This document shows, piece after piece, positions 56,006-64,000 of a DNA stretch of 64,000 nucleotides. Source of the DNA: Comamonadaceae bacterium (GTDB taxonomy: Bacteria > Pseudomonadota > Gammaproteobacteria > Burkholderiales > Burkholderiaceae_C); the NCBI GenBank assembly GCA_007280205.1, contig QYPX01000081.1:1-64000 (forward strand), written 5' to 3'. A program made the position numbers and the translations under genes. Position 1 is the first letter of the stretch; each line of letters begins with the position of its first letter. The notes below the pieces were generated by a model. The model saw only the letters and a list, made by a program, of their open reading frames with translations, was not told the DNA's origin and ran no database searches.

Positions 56006-58261
56006 TTACAGCTTGAGCTCCAGCCGCAACTGCAGACTGCGCCAGGACGGTGACGTGTTGGTGACGCTCTCGCGCAGCGCCTGAGCGGAGGCGTTGCTCG
56101 AATCCAGCGTGTTGCTCGTTACATAATCGCGCGCTGCCAGATTGCCCAGCGAGAAGCGCAACTGGCTGGTCGGATTCAGCACCCAGAGCACGAAGGCGTC
56201 GAGTACCAGTTTGGCGCTTTGCACCACGCGCTGGTCGTCACTCAGGCGCGTGGTGTAGCCCGGCGTCCAGTTGAGGTTGCCACCAAAGCTCAGTGGCATG
56301 TCGCGCAGCCGGTAATCGGCGCCCAGGTTGGCCGTGCCATTGGGCTGCTGCGAGAGTCGGTTGTCGGGCGCCGGCACGCCTTGCACGCGCGAAGTGAACA
56401 GGCTGATGTTGCTGCGCACGTCAACGCGTGGTGCCTCTGGCCACAGGTCGCTGGCGCGGAACTTGGCTTCCAGTTCCAGACCCTGGGTAATGGCATCACC
56501 GATGTTTTGCAGTCGTGCCACCCAGCGCGGCGAATCGGCCCAGGAGACCGTCTCCAGCGTTGTCTGGCTGCGCATCAGGTTGCTGATGTGGCGGTAGAAC
56601 AGGTTGGCGCTGAGCATGCCGCTGCCGGGCAGGAAGCGCTCCATTGCAATGTCCAGACCGCTGGCCAGTTCCGGCTTGAGCTCCGGATTGCCGCCACGAT
56701 CCGGGTGCAATTCGTCATTGGGGCCGCGTCCGGGGAACATGCCGGAGATGCGTGGCCGCGCAATCAGGTCCTGCAAACCGGGTGAGCGGTAGCTGCGCGT
56801 CAGGCTGGCGCGCAACTGGTCCCGGTAGGGCGAATCGAACTTCCAGACCGCATGCAAGAGCGGTGTCCAGACACTGCTCTGGTTGCGTGCTTCGGGCATA
56901 CCCGTGGCAGTGCTGCCCTGGGTGCTGATGCCTTCCCAGCGCAAGCCGGCGTGCGCAGCCAGCTGGCGTGTCACCGACCATTCGTCCTGCGCGTAGAGGG
57001 CTGCACGCAGACTCGACGCCGTGAGATTGCCATCGAACTCCGTCAGGGGCGACTCACCATCCTGCAAGGTCGTCGCAACTTCGCGGCGGCGGTTGCTTTG
57101 CAACTCGGCGCCGGTTACCAGGTTGTGGTCGTTGGCCAGCGTCTTGGTCAGTTTGGCACTGGCGCTGAAGTTGAGGTCATGCTGCTCGGAGCGGTTGTCC
57201 GATTGGCCGACGGTAGGACTGGAGCCAAAGTACTGACGCAGCGAAGCATTGTCCCAATCGCTTTGTCCCAGCGTGGCGCGCAGTTGCCAGTTGCCGCCGT
57301 CCGGTAGCCGGTGCATCCATTGGGCACCCAGGCGCAGGCTGCTGAAGCGGTTGGCGCCGGAGCCGCTGGCGCTGTCAAAGGGTGCCGTACCACCGATTTG
57401 CGTCAGGCTGCTGCTGCTCAGGCTGGAACTCTGTGATTGCACCAGCATGGGCGTCAGCACCAGGGTGTCGCCCTGTTCACCGCGCCACTGCAGGCGGCCA
57501 TTGGCCTGGATGGCGTCGCGCTGGCTGGATGACTGTGTGCGTTCAAGCCGGTCAATCAGCTCGCCGCTGTCCAGGTTTTCTATGGTGGTGTGGCTGCTGC
57601 TGTCGTTGCTGCGCTCGCCGTGCTGGGCCGACAGCGAGACGTTGTAGATCCAGTTGCCTGCCACTTCGTTGTGGATCCAGGAGACGCCGGGCTGCTGGTT
57701 GCCGTTCTCCAGGCCCAGCCCCAGGCGCAGATCATTGAGCCGCTTGCTGTAGCCGCCGCGCGTCACGATGTTGATGGTGCCGCCGATGGCGCGGGCACCG
57801 GTTTCGGCCGTGGGTGCGCGCAGGATTTCGATGCGCTCAATCTGCTCGGGCGAGAGTTCGTCGAGCGAGAAGCCACGCGGCGCCGGCTCGCCGTCAATCA
57901 GGATCTGGGTGTAGCCGCCGCCCAGCCCACGCATGCGGGGTGCGCCGCCGCGCCCAGGCCTGCCGGGCATGGTGACGCCCGGCAGGCGTTTGAGCAACTC
58001 CCCCACGGTGCTGTCGCCAAAGCGTTCGATTTCGTCACGCCCGACAATGATCTTGCTGGCGGTGGACTGACGTCGCGCTTCGGTGTCGTCGATTGCTGCG
58101 CCGACGATGGTGACTGGTTTGAGTTCGCCGGTACTGCGTTGGGGCGACGCGGGGCGGCCTGATTCCATCAGAGCAGGGGCAGAGTCCGGCGTCTGGGCCT
58201 GCGCCGACAGGGTTGCGGCGAGTATCAACGGGCCGAGCCAGCGCTTGACTGCACTCATCAT
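56006..58261 (-). CDS. TonB-dependent outer-membrane receptor
   Basis: 751 aa; plug domain GDSTVGELLKRLPGVTMPGRPGRGGAPRMRGLGGGYTQILIDGEP; beta-barrel C-terminus ending LRLELKL. Confidence 0.92.
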   Translation of the reverse strand: MMSAVKRWLGPLILAATLSAQAQTPDSAPALMESGRPASPQRSTGELKPVTIVGAAIDDTEARRQSTASKIIVGRDEIERFGDSTVGELLKRLPGVTMPGRPGRGGAPRMRGLGGGYTQILIDGEPAPRGFSLDELSPEQIERIEILRAPTAETGARAIGGTINIVTRGGYSKRLNDLRLGLGLENGNQQPGVSWIHNEVAGNWIYNVSLSAQHGERSNDSSSHTTIENLDSGELIDRLERTQSSSQRDAIQANGRLQWRGEQGDTLVLTPMLVQSQSSSLSSSSLTQIGGTAPFDSASGSGANRFSSLRLGAQWMHRLPDGGNWQLRATLGQSDWDNASLRQYFGSSPTVGQSDNRSEQHDLNFSASAKLTKTLANDHNLVTGAELQSNRRREVATTLQDGESPLTEFDGNLTASSLRAALYAQDEWSVTRQLAAHAGLRWEGISTQGSTATGMPEARNQSSVWTPLLHAVWKFDSPYRDQLRASLTRSYRSPGLQDLIARPRISGMFPGRGPNDELHPDRGGNPELKPELASGLDIAMERFLPGSGMLSANLFYRHISNLMRSQTTLETVSWADSPRWVARLQNIGDAITQGLELEAKFRASDLWPEAPRVDVRSNISLFTSRVQGVPAPDNRLSQQPNGTANLGADYRLRDMPLSFGGNLNWTPGYTTRLSDDQRVVQSAKLVLDAFVLWVLNPTSQLRFSLGNLAARDYVTSNTLDSSNASAQALRESVTNTSPSWRSLQLRLELKL

Positions 58262-58512
58262 GGTTCAGACCTGGCTTTTTCGATGATGAATCAGGAACGG
58301 GGGTTGAATTGCCGGATTATCGATGCAATGACGACGGCTTGCGCTGAGGTGGGTATTGCAAGGTCCGCCGCGCTTGGACGCCAGACAAGAGCCGTTTTCA
58401 TTTGACTTGGATCAACAACTGCCAAACCTGCAGTCCATCTAGGTAGTTACCACATTGTTAAGCATTTGCTTCTTCGGTAGTCTGACGTCACATATTTTTC
58501 AGGAGTTGTGCG

Positions 58513-59496
58513 ATGAAACGTTTATTGGTTCTGGCCGCCGCCGTAACGGCGTTGTTTGCGAATGCACAGAGTTTTCCGGGCAGCAAGCCGATCACCTTCG
58601 TGGTTCCGTTTGCTGCCGGGGGTCCCACCGACCGGGTCGCACGTGACTTGGCGGAAGCCATGCGCAAGACCCTGCCCGGCGGCAATTTTGTGGTGGAAAA
58701 TGTCAATGGTGCAGGGGGCACGATCGGGTCAACCAAAGTCGCCAAAGCCAGCCCCGATGGGCATACCCTGCTGTTGTGGCATATCGGCATGGCTGCCACA
58801 GCGGGCTTGTACCGCAAGCTGCAATACAAGCCGCTGGAAGACTTTGAATACCTTGGTATGGTCAACGATGTGCCCATGACCCTGATTGGCAAGCCTCAAT
58901 TGCCAGCCAACACTTACCGTGATTTTGAGAACTACATCAAGGCCAATAGCGGCAAGCTCAACATTGCGCACGCCGGTCTGGGTTCGGCCTCCCACCTGTG
59001 CGGCCTGATGTGGCAGTCGGCAGTCAACGCCAAAGAGGCGATGACGACCATTCCTTACGGTGGAACAGCGCCCGCCATGACGGCCTTGATGGGTGGCCAG
59101 GTGGACGTGATGTGCGATCAGACCACCAACACGGTGACGCAGATTGAGGCGGGGCGGGTCAAGGCCTTTGCCGTGACGACCCCAACGCGCCTGTCATCGC
59201 ACAAAGTCCTCAAGGACTACCCGACACTCGACGAGATGGGGATGCGGGGCTTCAATCTGACGATCTGGCATGGACTGTACGCGCCCAAGGGTACACCGGC
59301 GCCGATACTCAAACAGCTCAATGACGCCATGAAGCTGGCGCTCAAAGACCCGGACTTCATCAAGAAACAAGAAGGTCTTGGTGCGGTTGTGGTGACCGAC
59401 GCTCGCATGGAGCCAGCGGGTCACAAAGCCTTTGTCGCCGCTGAAATCGCGAAACTCAAACCCGCCATTGAAGCTGCAGGAAAGTTTGCCGACTAA
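58513..59496 (+). CDS. Bug/TctC-family periplasmic substrate-binding protein
   Basis: FPGSKPITFVVPFAAGGPTDRVARDLAEAM; signal peptide. Confidence 0.93.
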   Translation: MKRLLVLAAAVTALFANAQSFPGSKPITFVVPFAAGGPTDRVARDLAEAMRKTLPGGNFVVENVNGAGGTIGSTKVAKASPDGHTLLLWHIGMAATAGLYRKLQYKPLEDFEYLGMVNDVPMTLIGKPQLPANTYRDFENYIKANSGKLNIAHAGLGSASHLCGLMWQSAVNAKEAMTTIPYGGTAPAMTALMGGQVDVMCDQTTNTVTQIEAGRVKAFAVTTPTRLSSHKVLKDYPTLDEMGMRGFNLTIWHGLYAPKGTPAPILKQLNDAMKLALKDPDFIKKQEGLGAVVVTDARMEPAGHKAFVAAEIAKLKPAIEAAGKFAD

Positions 59497-59518
59497 GGCT
59501 TGTCTGCGCGTCCCGAGA

Positions 59519-59549
59519 AGGCCTGAGCTGCGGCTCAGGCCTTTTTTTG
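59519..59549 (+). terminator. Intrinsic terminator after Bug gene
   Basis: AGGCCTGAGC-TGCG-GCTCAGGCCT perfect 10-bp stem followed by T-run. Confidence 0.93.
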
Positions 59550-60545
59550 TAGCTTGAATACCGGCAGCCGTTCCCCGACCGGCAAGCCGCGCACGTTGAG
59601 GATGGTCTGCGCCCGCCAGGGCTTGAGTTCCTCGCGCTGCGCGTCGTCGAGCCAGCCCAGTTGCTCCAGCACTTCGACACTGGCGGCGAACAGCGCGTCC
59701 TTGTTGGCATCGATGATCTTGATGGTAAAGGCTTCGCCCCGGCTCTTGCTGCCCAGCACCTGCACGCCGTCAGCGCCGACCTTGCTGACCCAGTCGCCGC
59801 GTCCGGCACGCATGAAAGCCAGGTCGTTGCGGCCAGTACCCGAGACCAGATCCGGGTGCGCTGTCATGGCTTCACTGAGCGCCGTGAAGCTCTCGCCAAA
59901 TTCACTGTCTCGTGGCCCGCTGGCCAGCCGCGCATAACCGTAAGCCAACCTTGAGAGCGGCATGGCGTAGTTGGGTGCAGAACAGCCATCGATGCCCATC
60001 TTGAAGTCGTTGGCGTCCATGCCGACCGCGCGTGCCACGTCACGTCGTATCGCCTGCTGCACCGGGTGCTGCGGGTCCGTGTAGTCGTCCAGGCTCAGTC
60101 CGTGCTGCACGCAGTAGGCCAAAAAACCGGCGTGCTTGCCGCTGCAGTTGTTGTGCCGGTCATCAAACACGGCGTCGGCCGGCGGTGTTTGCCCGAACAG
60201 GCTGTAAAAACGTGGCACGTGGCAGCCGCAGCGCAGCGCCTTGTAAGTCAGACCCGCCTGATCCAGCATGCCCTGCACCTGGGTGATGTGTGCTTCCTCG
60301 CCGTTGTGACTGGCGCACATCAGGGCAATCTGCTCTGGCGAAAAACCAAACTGCTTGGGGCCCTGCGCCTGCATGAAGGGCAGCGCCTGCAAGGCCTTCA
60401 GGGTTGAGCGAGAAAAGGTCAGCCAATGCGGGTCGCCGCTGTGCGCCAGCAGTTTGCCCTGGGCGTTGACAACGGCCACGGCGCCGAAGTGCAGGCACTC
60501 CAAAGTGCCGCCGCGATTGAGTTGGATCAGAGGTGCAAGGTTCAT
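59535..60545 (-). CDS. Asparaginase (asparaginase II / PF06089-like)
   Basis: ORF 59535..60587, likely ATG 60545; LIQLNRGGTLECLHFGAVAVVNAQGKLLAHSGDP, NNCSGKHAGFLA. Confidence 0.9.
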   Translation of the reverse strand: MNLAPLIQLNRGGTLECLHFGAVAVVNAQGKLLAHSGDPHWLTFSRSTLKALQALPFMQAQGPKQFGFSPEQIALMCASHNGEEAHITQVQGMLDQAGLTYKALRCGCHVPRFYSLFGQTPPADAVFDDRHNNCSGKHAGFLAYCVQHGLSLDDYTDPQHPVQQAIRRDVARAVGMDANDFKMGIDGCSAPNYAMPLSRLAYGYARLASGPRDSEFGESFTALSEAMTAHPDLVSGTGRNDLAFMRAGRGDWVSKVGADGVQVLGSKSRGEAFTIKIIDANKDALFAASVEVLEQLGWLDDAQREELKPWRAQTILNVRGLPVGERLPVFKLQKKA

Positions 60546-60585
60546 GCGGCTATTGTGCCGCAGGCTTTTGTCGCAAAATCCGGCC

Positions 60586-62418
60586 ATGATTGAAATCCGC
60601 TCACCCCTGCAAGCCCAGATCGTTGCCTGGCATGTTCACACCGGTGCTGATGTCAAGGCGGGCGACCTGCTGCTCGTTCTGGAAGCCATGAAAATGGAGC
60701 ACGAAGTGCGGGCCGAACACGACGGTCGGCTCGCCGAATTTTTCCTGGAAGCGGGCGCGCTGGTGGCGGAAGGCGAGGTCCTGGCTACGCTGCAGCGAAT
60801 GGCGCCGGGTGCTCTGTCGGACTCGACGCCAGCGAGCGACGCCATCAGACCGGCGGCCAGCGCAGCAACCGTGCGCGCGGACCTGCAGCGTGTGCTGGAC
60901 CGTCATGCGCCCACGCTCGACGCCAACCGGGTAGAGGCGGTGAGCAAGCGCCACGCTCTGGGTCAGCGCACGGCACGCGAGAACATCGCCGACCTGTGCG
61001 ATGCCGGTTCCTTCATGGAATACGGCGCGCTCGCCGTGGCAGCGCAGCGCACTCGGCGCTCCGAAGAAGACCTGATCAAGAACACGCCGGCTGACGGCAT
61101 GGTGACCGGCATTGGCAGCATCAACCAGGGCTTGTTTGCAGCGGAGCGCAGTCGCGCGGTCGTCATGGCTTACGACGCGACCGTGCTGGCCGGAACGCAG
61201 GGCATGCGCAACCACCAGAAGACGGACCGGCTGCTGGGCATCGCCTTGCAGCAGAAACTGCCTGTCGTGCTGTTTGCCGAAGGCGGCGGTGGTCGTCCGG
61301 GTGATGTGGACATGCCCATCGTGGCTGGCCTGCATGTTTCAAGCTTTGCCAGCTTTGCGCGCCTCAATGGCCAGGTGCCGGTGCTCGGCATCGTCGCCGG
61401 GCGCTGTTTTGCCGGCAATGCGGCCTTGCTGGGTTGCTGCGACGTCATCATCGCAACAAAGAACAGCAACATCGGTATGGGCGGCCCGGCGATGGTGGAG
61501 GGCGGCGGACTCGGCGTTTACAAGCCGGAACAAATTGGTCCGAGCGACGTACAACATGGCAACGGCGTGATCGATATTCTGGTGGCTGATGAGGCTGCAG
61601 CGGTAGCTGCAGCAAGGCACTACCTTTCGTTCTTTCAGGGAAGTGTCAAGGACTGGCAGGCGCCCGATGCCCTGGCCTTGCGTGACCTGGTGCCGGAAAA
61701 CCGCCTGCGCGTTTACGACACGCGCGCCGTCATGGCCGGACTTGCCGATCAGGGCAGCCTGCTGGAACTGCGCAGCGGTTTTGGCAAAGGCATCCACACG
61801 GCTTTGGCGCGCATCGAAGGTCGCCCGGTGGGCTTGCTCGCCAACAACCCGCTGCACCTGGGCGGCGCGATTGACGCCGACGCCGCTGACAAGGCGGCGC
61901 GTTTCATGCAGTTGTGCAACGCGCACGGGTTGCCGCTGGTGAGCCTGGTAGACACACCCGGCTTCATGGTCGGCCCGGAGATCGAAACCCAGGCTCAGGT
62001 GCGCCATGTGAGCCGCATGTTCCTGGCGGCGGCGCACCTGCGCGTGCCGTTCTTTAGCGTAGTGCTGCGCAAGGGCTACGGACTGGGTGCCATGGCCATG
62101 ACGGCGGGCGGTTTTCACTCGCCGCTGTTCACCGTGGCCTGGCCGAGCGGCGAGTTTGGCGCCATGGGGCTGGAAGGCGCGGTGCGCCTGGGTTACCGCA
62201 AGGAACTCGAAGCCCTGCCCGAGGGACCGCAGCGCGATGCCCTGTTCGAAAGCCTGGTCGCCACCGCCTACGAAAAGGGCAGTGCCCTCAACATGGCGGC
62301 CACGCTGGAGATCGACGCCGTCATCGATCCGGCCCAAACCCGTGACTGGTTGGTGCGCGGCTTGCAGACGCAGCGCGAGCTGCCGGGGGCTGGTGGTCTG
62401 GCGATTGACGCCTGGTAG
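60586..62418 (+). CDS. Biotinyl-domain / carboxyltransferase fusion (acyl-CoA carboxylase-type)
   Basis: ORF 60355..62418, likely ATG 60586; VLEAMKMEHEV biotinylation site followed by carboxyltransferase domain. Confidence 0.9.
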   Translation: MIEIRSPLQAQIVAWHVHTGADVKAGDLLLVLEAMKMEHEVRAEHDGRLAEFFLEAGALVAEGEVLATLQRMAPGALSDSTPASDAIRPAASAATVRADLQRVLDRHAPTLDANRVEAVSKRHALGQRTARENIADLCDAGSFMEYGALAVAAQRTRRSEEDLIKNTPADGMVTGIGSINQGLFAAERSRAVVMAYDATVLAGTQGMRNHQKTDRLLGIALQQKLPVVLFAEGGGGRPGDVDMPIVAGLHVSSFASFARLNGQVPVLGIVAGRCFAGNAALLGCCDVIIATKNSNIGMGGPAMVEGGGLGVYKPEQIGPSDVQHGNGVIDILVADEAAAVAAARHYLSFFQGSVKDWQAPDALALRDLVPENRLRVYDTRAVMAGLADQGSLLELRSGFGKGIHTALARIEGRPVGLLANNPLHLGGAIDADAADKAARFMQLCNAHGLPLVSLVDTPGFMVGPEIETQAQVRHVSRMFLAAAHLRVPFFSVVLRKGYGLGAMAMTAGGFHSPLFTVAWPSGEFGAMGLEGAVRLGYRKELEALPEGPQRDALFESLVATAYEKGSALNMAATLEIDAVIDPAQTRDWLVRGLQTQRELPGAGGLAIDAW

Positions 62419-62437
62419 GTCGATCGTCACACAAGTC

Positions 62438-62464
62438 GTCATCCCGGCGCAGGCCGGGATCCAT
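62438..62464. repeat. Single half-element GTCATCCCGGCGCAGGCCGGGATCCAT
   Basis: Same GTCATCCCGG/CCGGGATCC arms as other elements in window. Confidence 0.8.
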
Positions 62465-62566
62465 GTCTCCTTGCCAAATACGTTCTGGGCAGAGCCGCGG
62501 TACCTGACCATTAATGCATTACGGTCATAATCATCCGCAAACCATCTCAGGGACGGGATAACAACA

Positions 62567-64000
62567 ATGGCAACCCTCATTCCGGCGCTTGGCGCCTGCG
62601 TGTCGCGCATGACGGCGGGCGAGCGACGGCTGGCTGAGCGGCTGGAACAGAAGCTCGACGCCGACTACCTGCTTTGGTACGACGTGCCGATCGGCCCCAA
62701 GCAAACGCCCCCCGACTTTGTCGTGATGCACCCTCGGCGCGGCCTGCTGATTCTGGAAACCAAAGACTGGAAGCTCGAAACCATCCAGCGTGCCACGCGG
62801 CAGGTTTGGGACATCGCCCCTGACGGACAACCCAAGGTCGTGATCAACCCGCTGGCGCAGGCGCGGCATTGCGCCATTCAGGTGGTCAACGCGCTGGAAC
62901 GTGACCCGCAACTGGTGCAAGCTGCTGGCGCGCACCAGGGCAAGCTTGCGTTTCCGTGGGGTCACGGTGTGGTCTTTACCCGCATCACCCGCAAGCAGTT
63001 TGACGCAGCAGGATTGGGTGATGCCATCGAGTCGCACTACGTGATCTGCTCGGATGAAATGGAGAAGTCTGGGGACGCAGAAGAATTTCAGCAACGCTTG
63101 TGGAACATGTTTCCCCATGCGTTTGGCGGCGTCATGTCGCTACCGCAGCTGGACCGCGTGCGCTGGATCATGTTCCCCGAGGTGCGCGTGCAAACGCAGG
63201 GTTCCTTGTTTGACGACAGTGATGCCGAGGCGCAATTGCCCAGCATCATGCGCGTGATGGACTTGCAGCAGGAGCAACTGGCTCGGTCTTTGGGCGACGG
63301 CCACCGTGTGATTCATGGCGTGGCCGGTTCCGGCAAAACCATGATCCTGGGCTACCGCGCCGAGTACCTGGCCAAGGCCAGTACGGCCACAAGCAAACCC
63401 ATCCTCATCCTGTGCTTTAACGAACCGCTTGGCGTCAAGTTGCACAGTGTGATGGATGCCAAGGGCTTGAGCGACAAGGTGCATGTGCGGCACTTTCATA
63501 AGTGGTGCCGCCAGCAACTGGTCACCTTCGGTCAGAGCGTTCCGCAGCAAGGCCCGCACCTGTTTGACAAGATGGTGGACGGCGTCATCCGCGGCGTGGA
63601 GCGCCAGCAAATCCCCAGCGGCCAGTATCAGGCCGTTCTGATCGACGAGGGTCATGACTTTGCGCCCGAGTGGCTCCGACTGGTCACGCAAATGGTGGAC
63701 CCCCGCACCAACTGCCTCTTGTTGTTGTACGACGACGCGCAAAGCATTTACGAGCGAAGCCGAAGCAAACAGTTCAGCTTCAAGAGCGTGGGCGTGCAGG
63801 CGCAAGGTCGTACCACGATTCTCAAAATCAACTACCGCAACACACGGCAGATCCTGCAAACCGCCAGCCTGATTGCCGCAGACTTGTTGACGGCCGATGA
63901 GCAGGACGATGATGGCATCCCGTTACTCAAGCCGATCAGTGGCGGACGTGATGGTGAGCCACCTGTCATCATCAAACTGCCCAGCCTGCGCGAAGAGGCG
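62567..64000 (+). CDS. NERD-domain / UvrD-like superfamily I helicase, truncated by window end
   Basis: Manual translation from ATG 62567 (absent from ORF track because no stop in window): PDFVVMHPRRGLLILETKDWK nuclease motif, GVAGSGKT Walker A, VLIDEGHDFAPEW Walker B. Confidence 0.88.
   Translation, partial: MATLIPALGACVSRMTAGERRLAERLEQKLDADYLLWYDVPIGPKQTPPDFVVMHPRRGLLILETKDWKLETIQRATRQVWDIAPDGQPKVVINPLAQARHCAIQVVNALERDPQLVQAAGAHQGKLAFPWGHGVVFTRITRKQFDAAGLGDAIESHYVICSDEMEKSGDAEEFQQRLWNMFPHAFGGVMSLPQLDRVRWIMFPEVRVQTQGSLFDDSDAEAQLPSIMRVMDLQQEQLARSLGDGHRVIHGVAGSGKTMILGYRAEYLAKASTATSKPILILCFNEPLGVKLHSVMDAKGLSDKVHVRHFHKWCRQQLVTFGQSVPQQGPHLFDKMVDGVIRGVERQQIPSGQYQAVLIDEGHDFAPEWLRLVTQMVDPRTNCLLLLYDDAQSIYERSRSKQFSFKSVGVQAQGRTTILKINYRNTRQILQTASLIAADLLTADEQDDDGIPLLKPISGGRDGEPPVIIKLPSLREEA

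Noticed and set aside
61339-62610. 423-aa minus-strand ORF
   Set aside because: Antisense shadow of the carboxyltransferase; its N-terminal WIPACAGMTT is just the translated half-repeat.

Overview
High-GC 64 kb betaproteobacterial window, probably Burkholderiales/Comamonadaceae-like (inferred from gene content and repeat families, not searched). It is mostly chromosomal metabolic DNA. Main blocks: (1) 0.5-14.4 kb, GABA-type aminotransferase, cupin, AraC regulator, ATP-dependent hydantoinase/lactamase pair HyuB/HyuA, a full Liv-type ABC transporter and an aldehyde dehydrogenase; (2) rsmI-yraN, then about 23 kb of catabolic genes, then diaA/gmhA-dolP, which looks like an interrupted rsmI..yraN-diaA-dolP neighbourhood; (3) inside it, a tightly packed minus-strand operon (HyuB-HyuA-ALDH-TPP enzyme-RraA-like-Bug-IlvE-like-Bug-asparaginase-acyl-CoA dehydrogenase-CoA transferase) that can be read as a sequential degradation route; (4) pilT-cNMP-binding protein-pilU, yggS, arginase, EamA, putA; (5) a run of exported proteins (SBP, SGNH hydrolase, argininosuccinate-lyase-like protein with signal peptide, TonB receptor, Bug SBP); (6) asparaginase II, a biotinyl-carboxyltransferase fusion and a NERD-helicase cut by the window end. 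Most striking observations: putA carries two apparent in-frame repeat insertions, one of them a palindromic element with a 21-bp iterated tail; related elements with a 20-22 bp iterated GGGATGAC motif occur at other loci; and a periplasmic ASL-fold protein has lost the canonical catalytic Thr-His histidine. No rRNA, tRNA, CRISPR array, prophage or complete IS element was recognised.
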